From Chromera velia (lineage: Eukaryota; Sar; Chromeraceae), in contig JAHBMJ010001799.1 in assembly GCA_018398765.1 (NCBI GenBank), forward strand, positions 1,706 to 25,885: a stretch of 24,180 bases of DNA, given 5' to 3'. Positions within the stretch are counted from its first letter, which is position 1. Each line of letters begins with the position of its first letter. The position numbers and the translations under genes were made by a program. Under the pieces are notes generated by a model, which was not told the origin of the DNA, ran no database searches, and saw nothing but the letters and a program-made list of their open reading frames with translations. This document shows positions 9,907-20,959 of the stretch, one piece after another.

Positions 9907-12221
9907 TTATGATGTGAACTGCACGACTCCAAAGTGCCCATTGATCATCCACTCATTCGGAAACTCTTTGGAGGCCTTCGCCATCAGCGACCAGTCCATG
10001 CCGACGCCCATCTCTGCCTTCAGAGTGCGCAGCGCCAGCAGGGGACAGGGCCAGTACCCACACACCTGTATTGAAAGAGTGCAAGAACCATGCATGCAAG
10101 CAAAAAAGAGAAAACGCATGACATACCGTGTCTGTCTGTGTCAAAGACAAGGAAGATGCCTTTCTTTTCAGTTTTCTTCCCTCCACACTCTCGAAACACA
10201 AACCTCCGGGGCAGTGCAGGCTGCTTGGCTGTACATCTTTCACGCACAGACAACCTCACACACAAGCACATCAAAGCACTCACACTCACGCACACGCAGA
10301 TGTACACACCATCACAGAGAGACAGCAAGAGTGAGAGCAGGTGGGGAGCAGGGGACGAGAGAGAGGGATGGATAGATAGACGGAGAGGGAGAGAGACATT
10401 CTGACCTCTGAAAAGGGGATTGACAGTTCCCATTGTCTGTCTCCGAGGAGCCGTCTGTAGTTAGCGTCCCCCTTCACGATGCAGAGATCGGAGTTCTCTT
10501 TCAGGTCCCTCTCCAGCTTCTCGTGTCGCCTCGCCATCTCCCACATAGGAATGCCCTATTTGATTGACAGATCGATCGACAGAGAGACGTGAAGAAAGAA
10601 GAAGCGTGGTCTTTTACAACGGACTGAAAAAAAGAAAGGAATGAAGAGAGAGAGAAGAGAACAAGAGCGTGCTCGGAAGGAAGGCAAGAAGGCAGAAAAC
10701 GAAGAAAAGAAAAGAAACGAAGGAAAAAGGAAAGGGAGGAGAGACGAGAAGGAAGAAAGAGTGCCGCTCACCTGGGACCAAAAAGGATGTGGTATCACTG
10801 TCAATTGCCCCTTTTCCCTGCGCCTTCTCAGTCTCTCTCCCACTAGGCGCAGCCTCTCTTTCTCTTTCTCCTTCATCTGCCCTCCCCCCCCAGAGACCCC
10901 TTCTTCCTTCCTGTCCATGCTCCCCCCACACAAACTTGAGATGTGCGAGTCCACATCTGAGGCACAGGCATCGGATACAAAGGTCGGGTGGTACTTTACC
11001 TGCAAGCGAAACAGAGAATAATTGCACCACCTTGTTACCTTCCTTTATCTTCCACGCCTACATTCACCTGCCCCCCCGCATGTCTCACCGTTTCCCTCAA
11101 ATGTCCTCTCCTCTCTCCCAAATGTGCACATGAAGAAACGTCTCTCACCCACAGACATACAGAGAGCAGTCACATATGCAAGGGGAAAAAACAAGCAGTT
11201 GGTTTGGTTTCTTCGGGTCTCTTGACAGACCCCCCCCCCCCCCCNNNNNNNCCCCCCCACACACACACACCTGCATCCGCACCTCCCCTGCAATGCCGGA
11301 GGACAGAAGGGCTTCCGCGAGGAGCAGATCCGTTAATAATTCAAAGCCAGCATTGTCCGTCACAAAATCGACACGACGAAGCGCAAAATTGTTCCCTTCC
11401 GACTTCCCGAGCTGCTGTTTTTCTTTCAAATAAGCAAGAAGTTTTCCGCTGTCATCTGCCAAAAGAGACGCCCCAGAAGGAGCCTGAGGTCGCTCCGTCC
11501 CCTTTTCTTCTGTTTCCCCGTCTCTTCCCCCCTCTCCCCCCGGCTCCTCTACAGGCCACAGAGAAAGATCTGCTTGGTTTCCCCAGAGAGAAGAGAGAAA
11601 AAAGGGAAAGAGGACAGACGGATCGCCACTCAAAGACGTAACGCCATCATCTTCTTTGGAAGGAAATTTCTCCAAAAGTTTCGCGCACAGGGGTGATAGG
11701 TTGGGAAGAGACGACATGCACCCCTGACGCTTCTGGAGTATGAACGGATCTCCTCCTCCACTCTCTCCATCCCAGTATCGAAAAATCTCACCAGCAAGCC
11801 TTCTATAAATCAAAAACTCCGCCAAACACCAGGGGGCAGAAAGCCAAGTCACTCCATTTTCTCCTTCACCTACCCCCACCTGTCTCATGTAGTCGTTCCA
11901 AGACTCTAAGTCTTCCTCCCCCGCCTCACAGGAACGTTCAAGAAGAGACAGACGCACTTGACCCGGGTTATCCAGCTCTTGGCAAAGGACGTCAAACCGA
12001 CGTCGGGCTTCAGGGCACCTCTCGAAGAACCCTTCATTGTCCCTTGCCACTCTAGACAGAATTTCCTTCCGTACACGCACTCCCATAGTCAGGCATGCCC
12101 AGTCCCCCTTTGTCACCAAGTCTCCTTCTGGGTTCTTCACCTCAATTGGCGTCTCCCCTCGAATGTACGGAGGGGGGGCTTCCCACCGCCGCCGCCTCTG
12201 TTCCCCCTCCTGACTCTGCAT
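9907..12221 (-). CDS. ARMT1: Gene C: DUF89 / ARMT1-type metal-dependent damage-control phosphatase (5 exons)
   Basis: Read on the minus strand, exons are 12221-11271 (317 codons), 10999 to about 10933, about 10830-10772, 10555-10406 and 10065-9907 (stop TAA). The protein is about 460 residues, near the usual 440. Family motifs occur in order: APWCLAEFLIYRR (129-141), SLWGNQADLSL (211-221), VTDNAGFELLTDLLLAE (287-303, metal-binding Asp-Asn), FVSDAC (second Asp), HPFW, IVKGDANYRRLLGDRQWE (third metal/phosphate site) and LRTLKAE. The subfamily is known for hydrolysing phosphometabolites such as fructose-1-phosphate; glutamate methyltransferase activity has also been claimed for human ARMT1. All active-site residues I can place are kept, so it is probably functional. 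Borders of exons 2 and 3 are the least certain. An in-frame ATG at 12422 would add 67 residues with a hydrophobic stretch; I chose 12221 because the family core starts soon after it. Confidence 0.88.
11231..11270 (-). other. Assembly gap (7 N) in a poly-C run and AC repeat, intron 1 of gene C
   Basis: A run of 14 C, then N at 11245-11251, then seven C and an AC repeat. On the gene C strand the intron begins in the GT repeat directly after the exon, then enters poly-G. The N run marks a homopolymer of unresolved length and does not affect coding sequence. Confidence 0.95.
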
Positions 12222-13097
12222 CCTTTTCTGCAAAAAATTGAGTTGGGGGTGGAAAGGCAAACAGGGCTGTAGCGCCCTTACGAAACCGTTCCTGACTGTT
12301 GGAAGGAACGCAGCCACTCTCGAGAATTGTCTCTTCCTCTCTCCCCACAGAACTCCAAGCACGTCTCGGCAGGAAAGAAAAAAGCACACAAAAAAGAGAG
12401 ACGCCAGTGAGGACACTTCCATGGGGCCTGGTGGTGATTTCTTCCGTCCCTCTACGGGGCCGTGTTGCCACCCTGTCCTTCTCTGATATCAGACGGACAG
12501 TTCAGTCCAGCAGGCAAGGCATGCTCTGCGCGGACCCGCTCTACAGATGACCGTGAATAAGGGAGGGTAGAGACGGGTTCCAGTCTTCAACCAGAAGCGA
12601 AGATATGGTCACTCAGAGCAGAGCCAAACTTGCCAGTGAAGAATCTGTTTGAAGAAGTGAGTGTCAGAGATAGCAGATGACAGGAGTAGCTTCCAGAATT
12701 TGTTGCAGAAAGGACTGGCTAGCTATCCCGGCACGCCTCGATCTGAAAGGCTCTCACTATGGTGGTTTGATCAATTCCGCTTTTCCGTCTCCATCCGTCT
12801 CCGCGTCAATTTTCAGGCGCGCGGTCCCGCCCCTGACATCCCGCGCGCAAATTCGCGTACGTCCGACATTGCATACGCGCTCATGCCGACACTTTCCTAT
12901 ATAGCTGTCAGACAACATGCAGATGACAACTGACTAGAAATTGAAACAAAAGCGCTGTATAATTAAGTCTTGAACTTGATCGACGCAGTGGCTTTTTGAA
13001 CGACCACGTCGACCAGCTATACATATATACATGCGGGTCCTTCTTCTTTGCATGTGCATTTCGTCAAAAAGAGGAGTTACGAGAATCAAATCACAAG
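12222..13097. promoter_or_regulatory. Divergent intergenic region between genes C and D
   Basis: Genes C (-) and D (+) start from opposite sides of this stretch, so it must carry both promoters and 5' leaders. A CpG-rich patch lies at about 12817-12880. TATATAG at 12898-12904 is about 195 bp before the gene D start and could be a core element, but it could also be chance. The part up to 12422 may belong to gene C if its upstream ATG is used. Confidence 0.4.
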
Positions 13098-13994
13098 ATG
13101 GGTTGTGGAGCTTCTGGCGGGTTTTTCAAATTCAGTCCTGCCCACCAGGATCCCGACGAAGGTCAGTCAAATTTCCTCCCACCGAAAAACCTGCATTCAG
13201 TTAATTCTATCGACCCGACGGAGCCTCACGAGAATGCAGCCATCCGTTTTCACCGAGATCACATATACACACCCACGAATCATTTCTTACCTTTGCGTCA
13301 CTCGGGAGTGTTACAGACATAGAAGCACCAGGCAGGTGTGTGACTTGGGAATTGCACCCCGCACGCCAGACTCCCTGGTGAATGAGCCTGCCTCTCTGCT
13401 TGTTGAAGGTGCATATCAACATTCCAACCGTATTTTTACGCATCTGTATACCCAAGCAACTCGTTTGTGCTTGAGCGGTAGGCGACATTCACTTCTTTCC
13501 TTCAGCAAGCAGAAAAACGAAAGACCCATAATGCCCTGTCAGACACTTATATAGCTCTTTTTCAGCTGCCCTTTTGTATTGTTTGGCTCTCTCTCTGTTC
13601 TTTGATTTCTCTTGAACTTCTCCATGTGATCATGTGCTCACTCCAATGTAGTTGCCTTGCGTCCTGTTTTGCACGGGCGACAAGATTGAAGCTGCATACT
13701 TGTGAAGAGACACATGGGAGAAACATCTTTTTCTGCACCTCTTTCTCACGTCTCCTCTTGCTTCGTCCTTTTCATCGAATGTCTGCAGAAGAGGAGCAAA
13801 AGCGACATCAAAAAGTCCAGCCGTATCACATCAACCCAGGACATAGTGAAACTCTCGCAGGTAGGTGGCTTCGTGTGTGTCTGATGGAGTGGTGAGGGAT
13901 CAGAGGATGAGAAGTGAAAAAGTACGCACTTGACGCTGCTCAAGACACTGTCCACGCTTGTCAACCCCAAAGCAACCTGTCTCCATCCCGGCCT

Positions 13995-14042
<48 letters not shown>

Positions 14043-15332
14043 GGCCTCTTTTTCGTCACGTGCCTCTTTTCGGTCACAGGTCAAAGCAGCGACAAGCTGG
14101 TTTCAGCAGCTGCGAACGGGGATCTTGAAACAGTGCGAAGACTGATCAATGAAAGGCTTGCAGCAGCAGCACCTTTGGAATCGAACCCAGGCAACGCAAA
14201 GGGGAAAGACGATGGGGGGAGGCTTCCTCTTTCCTCACCCCCAGGGGAGGGAGGTGAGCTCCGAGATTGCGGCGACGCCCTTCTCGTAGCAGCGCGGAGG
14301 GGGCACGTGGATGTGGCGGCGCTCCTTTTGGACGCCGGGGTGGACCCGAATGAGTCCGACACTAAAGGTTGGACAGCGCTCATGTGGGCATCTCGAAATG
14401 ACAATGAAGATTTGATCTCCGTGCTACTCGAGAGAGGCGCACGAGTAAACGCCTATAACACTGATCAAAGCACTGCGCTGTCCATTGCAGCCTTGAGGGG
14501 GCAAATTGATGCAGTGGCAGCTTTACTGGTAGCAGATCCAGACTTGGAAATGAGGGACAAACAAGGTCGCACCCCCGTTGCGTGTGCCGCACAGGCTGGG
14601 TACACATTCCCGTTGGATCTGCTTCTGTTGAAGGGGGCCGCACCTGACGATACCGCCCTGCTGCTAGCATCCGAAAATGGACACATAGACGCTGTGGAGC
14701 TGCTTCTTTTGAAAGGGGCCTCAGCAGAGGGTGGGGGGGTGACAGGTCGAAAGAAATCCCCCCTCATGCGCGCGTGTGCGCACGGGCGTCCAGAGGTTGT
14801 TCATTTGTTGTTAATGAACGGCGCGTCGGTAGACGAATCTGATTTCGAAGGGTGGACACCCGTGATGCTGGCTGCAGAGGGGGGGCATCTCTATTGTGTC
14901 GATCTCGTGCTTCAGGCAGGGGCAGAGGTGGACAAAAAGAACCAGAGCGGCCGTACTGCTTTGATGCTGGCTGCAGAAAACGGCCATCTGCGCACAGTTG
15001 ATCGGCTTCTCCAGGCAGGAAGCGACGCGAGGGGGGTGAATGCAAAAGGAGAGACGGCTCGAGACCTGGCCAACAAGAAGGGTCACGACGAGTGTGAACT
15101 TCTCCTCAGACCGGAGTCAGTCAGACAGTCAGTCAGGCAGGCAGTCACGCAGTCAGACAGTCAGGCAGTCAGGCAGGCAGTCACGCAGTCAGACAGTCAG
15201 GCAGGCAGACAGGCAGTCAGACAGTCAGCTCGTGAGGGAGGCAGGTGGGGGAACGGTGATTCCGGGTGGGCAAATACGTGTCTGTCTGTGCTTTCATGTG
15301 TATCATATTGATACACATGCATAGATGGAGGC

Positions 15333-15374
<42 letters not shown>

Positions 15375-15448
15375 AGGGAGGGAGAGAGACGAAGAAGGAA
15401 GTAAAGCAAGAGAGGAAAACAGAAAGAAATAGAAAAAGAAAGAAAGAG

Positions 15449-15479
<31 letters not shown>

Positions 15480-15495
15480 AGGAAGGAAGGAAGGA

Positions 15496-15527
<32 letters not shown>

Positions 15528-17513
15528 AAAAAAAAAAAGAAGAAAGATGGGTGATTAGAATTTCCTCTTCTGTTTCTCTAAGATGGCTCCATAATCTTGC
15601 AGGTGGTGCGGCACAGACGAGCGGAAGGGTGTGTTAGAGCCAGGGGAGTCTGACTGGGTCCTTCTGCAGCGGACTTTCTGGCAGCCTGTCGCCGAAATCC
15701 TCTCCTCTGGGGCTGTTGCCCTGTGGCCTCTGCCTGTGCTTCAGCTTTTCCTCGAAAAGAGGAGACGGCTCGTCAGAAGACAGGCAATGGCGGACACTTT
15801 GAGAAACCTCGGCATGTCTGACACAGACGTGAGGGAGGCTTGTGGGACGGGTGTCCGGGTGGGAAGTGGTGACTTCCCTGCGCGGTCTGGGGTTCGAATT
15901 GTATGTCTGTCGTATGCGTGGCTCTCGAAGAGTCACCCCGACCCTGAGTGCTTCCATTTGAGGCGTCTTGTCGAGGCACTCACCCAAATGTGGTGGGCAC
16001 GTGAGACCCATGCCAGCTCTGTGTTGGTTTTTTGGGACTACATCTCCCTTTTCCAGAAGGACAGGACGGAGGAAGAGGAGAACCTTTTCAAGGCGGCTCT
16101 GTCAAAACTTGAACTCTTGTATAGTAGTCCGCACACACTCGTCTGCAGGTTGGTTGGTTGGTCAACGTTTTGTGACAGGAAGGGCAGGGCTTGGTTGGAA
16201 GTAAGTGAGAGATGTACCTGAAAATTTGATTTTTGGTTTTTGGTCAATTCGGGTGTCCTGAGACTTCCTCACCCATTTTGGCTGAACTGGAAACTCACAG
16301 ACTCTCTGAGGGACTTAGTGCTTGCCTGCCTGTCTGTCTGTCGGTCTGTCTGTCTGTCGGTCTGTCTGTCTCTCTGTATGTATGTATGCATGTATGTAGG
16401 TATTCATGTATGTATTATGGCGGTCGCGGTCTTGCTTGCCTGCCTGCCTGCCTGCCTGGCTGTCTGTCTGGCTGGCTGTCTGGCTGTCTGCTTGCCTGCT
16501 TGTCTGTCTGCTCATGCAGGTCTACAGGTGTGCCCAAAACAGCTCCCAACCCGCTGCCTTATGACTCTCGTGGCTGGCCGACTTTCGAGACGTTCGTGTC
16601 GGGGTTCAATCCCGCACGGTTGGTCCTTCAGCTGACGGGGGCAGAAGAAGAAGAGGAAGAGAATCATTTGAACAGCAGCAGAGGGGGCACGCTGCACAAA
16701 AGGCATTCAACCGACCACTCCCTCCTCGGAGTGCAGAGACGGGCCTCCAAGGACAGCAGCGACCACGATGTCAGAGACGCAAAAGCCCTGCACCAGATGC
16801 ACAACAGACGCACAAAGACCCCGCTTGACGAAACGCCGAAACGATACAGAAAAGCGAGAGCGCGGCTCTCACCTAACAAGCAGGTAGTCATTACCCCCGC
16901 CTCACCACAAGAATTTGATAAGGTCATTGAAACGCGAGTGTTCACCAACGGAGCCGACCGGACAGTCGTTCAAGAAATGTACAGAAGATTCGTGAACGAG
17001 ACAGTCACAAAGTTACAGGTCGTCTCGTTTGCCAGCCGTCTCCGGTTTTCAGATGCCCACGCAACCTCTCTACGGGGTCTGTTTGCCTTCACACGCTCCG
17101 CCAGTCTCCGTTGCGAGCTCAGGTCTCTTGACCTTTCCAACACTGCCGTCTCTGACCGAGCTATCGCGAACCTAATCAACGAGCTCCACTGGATGCCCAG
17201 ACTCAAAATGCTCCATCTCGGCGGTACCGCTGTCGGAAGGGGTACAGTGGAGGCTGTCTTTCTTGGTTTGTCCTTAGAACCTCAATCAGGATTTGCAGAA
17301 TTGGGATTGTTGTCCTTTTCCGGTTGTTTGTTGGTGGACGACAGCTGCCGTGACCTTCTGTACGAGCTTGCCGTCCGGTCCCAAGAACGGAAAAAGGAGC
17401 GTCTGGTACTCGACCTGCGAGGGTCCGGTCTCTCTGACGGGGCCAGAATCCTCCTTCGGACCCTCGAATGGATCCCCGGTATGGGCGCTCTGACGTTGGT
17501 CTTCGGAAGGTAA
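13098..17513 (+). CDS. Gene D: acylation-motif, ankyrin, HET/TIR-like and LRR protein (5 exons, 903 aa)
   Basis: Exons are 13098-13161, 13789-13860, 14080-15115, 15603-16148 and 16520-17513 (TAA). Splice phases 1, 1, 2 and 2 agree at every junction, giving 904 codons. The N-terminus MGCGAS fits N-myristoylation at Gly2 with palmitoylation at Cys3, suggesting membrane attachment. Residues about 50-388 carry around ten ankyrin repeats, the clearest ending the array (e.g. TALMLAAENGHLRTVDRLLQ). Residues about 485-600 show three motifs in the order known for the HET family: LSYAWL with HPDP (493-505), VFWDYISLFQKDR (533-545) and RGWPTFE (590-596). A later FTNGADR is at 714-720. Residues about 765-903 hold LRR-like strands (LRSLDLSNTAVSD, LKMLHLGGTAVG). 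HET domains are TIR-related and drive self/non-self cell death in fungi; a sensing or immune role here is inference. No NB-ARC or NACHT domain is present. Confidence 0.8.
14003..14039 (+). repeat. (CT)n run forming the 3' pyrimidine tract of gene D intron 2
   Basis: A pure CT run ends about 40 bp before the acceptor used at 14079. It also creates an earlier CACAG acceptor (ending 14043), but that site does not restore the phase needed. Confidence 0.9.
15116..15232 (+). repeat. GTCA/GGCA tetranucleotide array at the 5' edge of gene D intron 3
   Basis: The array starts at the proposed donor GTCAGT itself. It contains a 36-bp duplication (units at 15132 and 15168) that includes a CACGC variant. 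Read through, it would give an artificial Ser/Arg/Gln/Ala-rich tail after the ankyrin repeats, which I reject because splicing to 15603 restores a long conserved domain. Confidence 0.88.
15325..15543 (+). repeat. Polypurine tract: (GA)n, (GGGA)n and (GAAA)n
   Basis: More than 200 bases are almost pure purine on the plus strand inside gene D intron 3: GA repeats, then GGGA, then GAAA/GGAA blocks ending in poly-A. Such mirror-like purine tracts can form triplex DNA. Any Lys/Glu/Arg-rich ORF here is an artefact. Confidence 0.92.
16320..16515 (+). repeat. TGTC/TGCC tetranucleotide array in gene D intron 4
   Basis: CTGT, TATG, CTGC and CTGG units fill the intron 16149-16519 up to the GCAG acceptor, so the array also serves as the 3' pyrimidine-rich region. 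Confidence 0.88.
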
Positions 17514-18438
17514 CTACAGAGACTCCTGAGCCGCTAGGGAGGGAAAGTCAGTTTCTTGTACGGCTTGGTTCCTCAGATTTACTTTGACCAGTTGAAATAC
17601 ACACTGTTGAGAAGCCGAACCGTACAGCTTGTACTGTGTAAGAGAAATAATATAGCTGCTGGGCCTGGTAAGCATGAGTATTGATCACTGTCTATCATTG
17701 TCATGTGCATGATAATCAACTAGATTTAAATTCTGCTTTTAAATTTTTTAAAACAAAAATTTAATACTTCAAAACGAAACGAATGCAAACTTGGTTTTAC
17801 ATACAGTTGTTTTATAACCCGCCCTTAATTACAATGCTTACATAATATTTTAAATTTATTTAAGTAAATTTATTAAGAGAAATTTATATGAATTTATTAT
17901 GTTATACTATGTAGTGAATTTGTATGAAATTGCATAAGTTCGGATTAATTTAAGTACGCAAAATTAAAGCCTTCAACAGACTCAAATACGCTAACCCAAT
18001 ATACTTAAAAATTAAAATCTGGAACTTTGAACTTGATGTAATTTGATGAACACAGATAAAGAAAACACTGGTAACTCTAATACGGGTGTTAGGTAAGTTT
18101 GATATATTATTGAATTTACAAAACTCTCATATTCTTTGTCACCACCGGGATTCATACTAAACTTTTCGGAATTGTTGGATTATACTACAACTTCGATACT
18201 ACTGGGTACCGTTCGCTACCATTCGTAGGCTTGCCTTTCCTAACTTCTCCTAGTTAATTTCATTGATTCAACAGTAAACACCTTGTGACTAGGCAGGAGG
18301 TATGCCGGACCAGAGAGACATTCGTCTAAAGAGTGCAAGTGGCAGTATGGTACAGCATGCTATTGGCCATCAATAATTTCTGCAGATACCGTGATTTGGG
18401 GGCTATCGGGGGCCACAGCCATGATCCCATGGGGGTGA
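17514..18438. other. AT-rich spacer downstream of gene D
   Basis: No coding sequence recognised. About 17640-18200 is very AT-rich, like the other spacers. From about 18290 composition rises toward the retroelement. A short minus-strand frame at 18360-18566 reads somewhat protein-like but cannot be assigned. Confidence 0.55.
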
Positions 18439-20959
18439 ACTCTCCATGATGGCCCCGGAAAGCGTAGCGTGGGGCACTCAAAAAATTTGTACCGGAACAG
18501 CATGGGCTCGGAAGATCCCGTCCTTGGTGCATACAAAACTTTATACATCAAGTCTTCGGGACTCATACAAACCTTTGTATATGCTCTCCCTGCAGCCTTG
18601 CTGGCAGCTGTTTCGTCTGCCTCTTCTTCGTCTTCCAGTTACCCAACTTCTGCCAAGGTTGGGGTTGGGCCTTCTTCTGACTTCTGTGAACTTGAGTGCC
18701 TCTTTTACGCTGATGATCTTGTTTTATTTCACCCAGACCCAGATGAGCTGACTTATATGCTTGATCGTTTGTCTGCCTACTGTCAGAAGAACGGATTATC
18801 TGTGAATGTTTCAAAGTCATACTCGTTGTTTGTGAGGGAGGAATGGAGTTTGGGCGAAAGGAAGGTCTTTCTCTTTGGGTGGAAAGTCATACAACGTTGT
18901 TTGGAGTTTAAATATCTGGGTGCAATTTTCGACAGAAATGGGGTGGTCAGTCGCGCTTTTGAAATGCATCTAAAAAAAGGGAAGAGGAAGGTGTTTGCGT
19001 TACTTGGGGAACTTGCACTGCTTGGTAAGGTCTCCCCAGGAAGGTTGATAACAGTGTGCAGGACTGCAGCCTCGTCAGTATTCCTCTATTCGGCAGAGAC
19101 AGCAGGCTTCTCCCCTCGATAACTGCATCTTATTGACGACTTCTGGTTAAGCCTATGCCCGTCCCAGGTTGGCTTCCCCCGAACCTCCCCAAGGATTCTC
19201 ACCCTCCTTGAGTTTGGTATCCTGCCCGCAACCACAACCCTAGCAGAAAGAGCGCTCAAATTCCTGTGGAGGGTGGCGCAGAGGCCAGTGAATAACCTAA
19301 CCAACCTTGTGTACAGAGAACTGTGTGAGAGGCGACAACTAGCCATTTCGGACGGCTTTGTTTCTTTCGTTTTGTCCTGTTGCCTCGTAGTAAAACTAGA
19401 CCCCGCTGATGTGCTTCTACAGAGCCCTTTGTCTCCGAGTACGGTAATGTCATGGGGAGGGGAACTCTTTTCATCGCCGATGGGTGGTGTGCAGAGAAGA
19501 GTCTGGGAGACGGCAACTCAACAGATAAATTGGTCTTCTTTGGGTGTCCCCCCCCCTTTTTTTGTCTTACCTCTGCCCTGGCCTCTGTCTCCGTCCCCTC
19601 TTTATGGTTGCACACACCTTTCTGATGCCTCGTCAAGCAGGCTTGCACGTCTGCTGTGGCGTTACGAGCCGTGGCCGCACTTTGAAAAACCGTCCCCCCG
19701 TTCTTACCTTCTGGAACGCTCGCTTCCCTTCCAGTTTCGTCGAGTTTACTTATCTCTTTTTTCCGACTGGCCGGGGATCTGCCAGGCCTCGGCCAGGACG
19801 GCCTTGTTTAGAGGCATGGCGGCTTTTTCCCCCCTCGCGTGCTGTTCATTTTATAAAAAACGAAACCCAACGACCCCACCGTAAGATCTACCCATCGGTG
19901 ACGAGTTTTACGCTCTTTCTGACTGCCCGGAATTTGACTCTGCTAGAGATTGATTCCAGCAGGTCCTGTGGGTCTCATCGAAAGCGAAGTACTTCAGCCT
20001 TAGCACACTCGACCGCAGCGAGGTATTCTTTGTCAAAGTCCTTGTCCCGCTACTTTCTAAACGCCCTGGATTGGTAGGGCGAACGTTAGTGGGGATCAAC
20101 GAGTCTTTAGTTCGCAAACAAAGAGATATAACGAGATAGGACACCCCTTTAGATGGAGAAGATGTAGGCCGACAAGGTTTGCCGAATCGGTCTGCTGGCA
20201 CGGGAGGGGTGAGGGGTATAACGTCTGCTAAACAGTCATATCAAGCCATCGTCATTCAGGGTCAGAGTCTTCCGATCCTCTCTTCAACGTTTACAACTCC
20301 TATCTAAGCCAGCCTGCTGCGTAGAGTCGCCGTTAGATCGACTCTTTCTGTAGGCTGGCGTTCCACCATGTTGCCTGTTGTCTGGTCGTTAGATACCCAC
20401 CGTTCAGGCACTTACCCACTTCCCCCCTTTCTGCCACTCTCACAAGTGTTAGTTGTCTACACGGATGGCGCCAGCCGTTCTAATGGTACGCCTTATGCGA
20501 AGGCGGGTTATGGAACATATTGGGGTCCTGGACATCCATATAACCTCCTAGATATTAACCTTTGAGTCAGCTGTAGACTTAGAGGTAAGCAGACAAACAA
20601 TTGAACTGAGCTGAGTGCGATCATAGCTGCGCTTGAAACTGGAATTCTCCATGGTCCTCCTTGTAGGCTGATAGTCAAATCTGATTCGTGGTATACTTAC
20701 CGAGCCCTGGAGTCATAGGTTCTGCGATAGGAAAAAAATGGTTGGAGAAGACCTAATAGAATTTTCAAAGTTAGTGTGCAATCAAGATTTGATTGGCAAG
20801 TTGGTCAGCTTTCAAATTGTCAGTGAATATGAATGGGTACTGGGAGAGACTGTGTCCATCCAATGGGTAAAGACGCACAATAAACTTTAAGAGCCTAGTA
20901 ACGAGGCAGCGGATGCTCTCACTGTCAAGGGTGCATATCTTCTCATCCCTTGTGCGTAA
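18439..20959 (+). pseudogene. Decayed LINE-type (non-LTR) retrotransposon ORF with reverse transcriptase and RNase H, 5'-truncated
   Basis: The reverse transcriptase core is seen as FYADDLVLF (YADD at 18706-18717), followed by the usual GLSVNVSKS and FKYLG segments. The palm upstream of YADD is missing, so the copy is 5'-truncated. A His/Cys-type region follows (LSDCPEFDSARD, about 19920). RNase H begins VVYTDGAS (Asp codon 20464), with Glu at 20608, Asp at 20683 and a final NEAADAL. RNase H after the RT is known from the I, R1, LOA and Tad groups. One frame carries all this from 18439 to about 20730, broken by stops at 19120, 19882, 19951, 20137, 20305, 20563, 20602, 20716 and 20728. A one-base slip follows in an A run at about 20731-20738, after which the C-terminal RNase H part continues to 20959. 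It cannot make a full protein. Confidence 0.85.

Noticed and set aside
15266-15637. Lys/Glu/Arg-rich ORF
   Set aside because: It is translation of the polypurine repeat within intron 3; splicing 15115 to 15603 gives a phase-matched conserved protein instead.
16201-16206. GTAAGT as the donor ending gene D exon 4
   Set aside because: It is a good consensus site, but phase 0 there joins to no open acceptor; the GTTGGT donor at 16149 (phase 2) joins 16520 and restores the HET motif order.
16597-16615. tRNA T-arm-like string GGGGTTCAATCCCGC
   Set aside because: It lies within the coding exon of gene D, and no A box or acceptor-stem pairing surrounds it.
18360-18566. Minus-strand 68-codon frame that looks protein-like
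   Set aside because: No family recognised, no start or splice context, and it overlaps the retroelement on the other strand.
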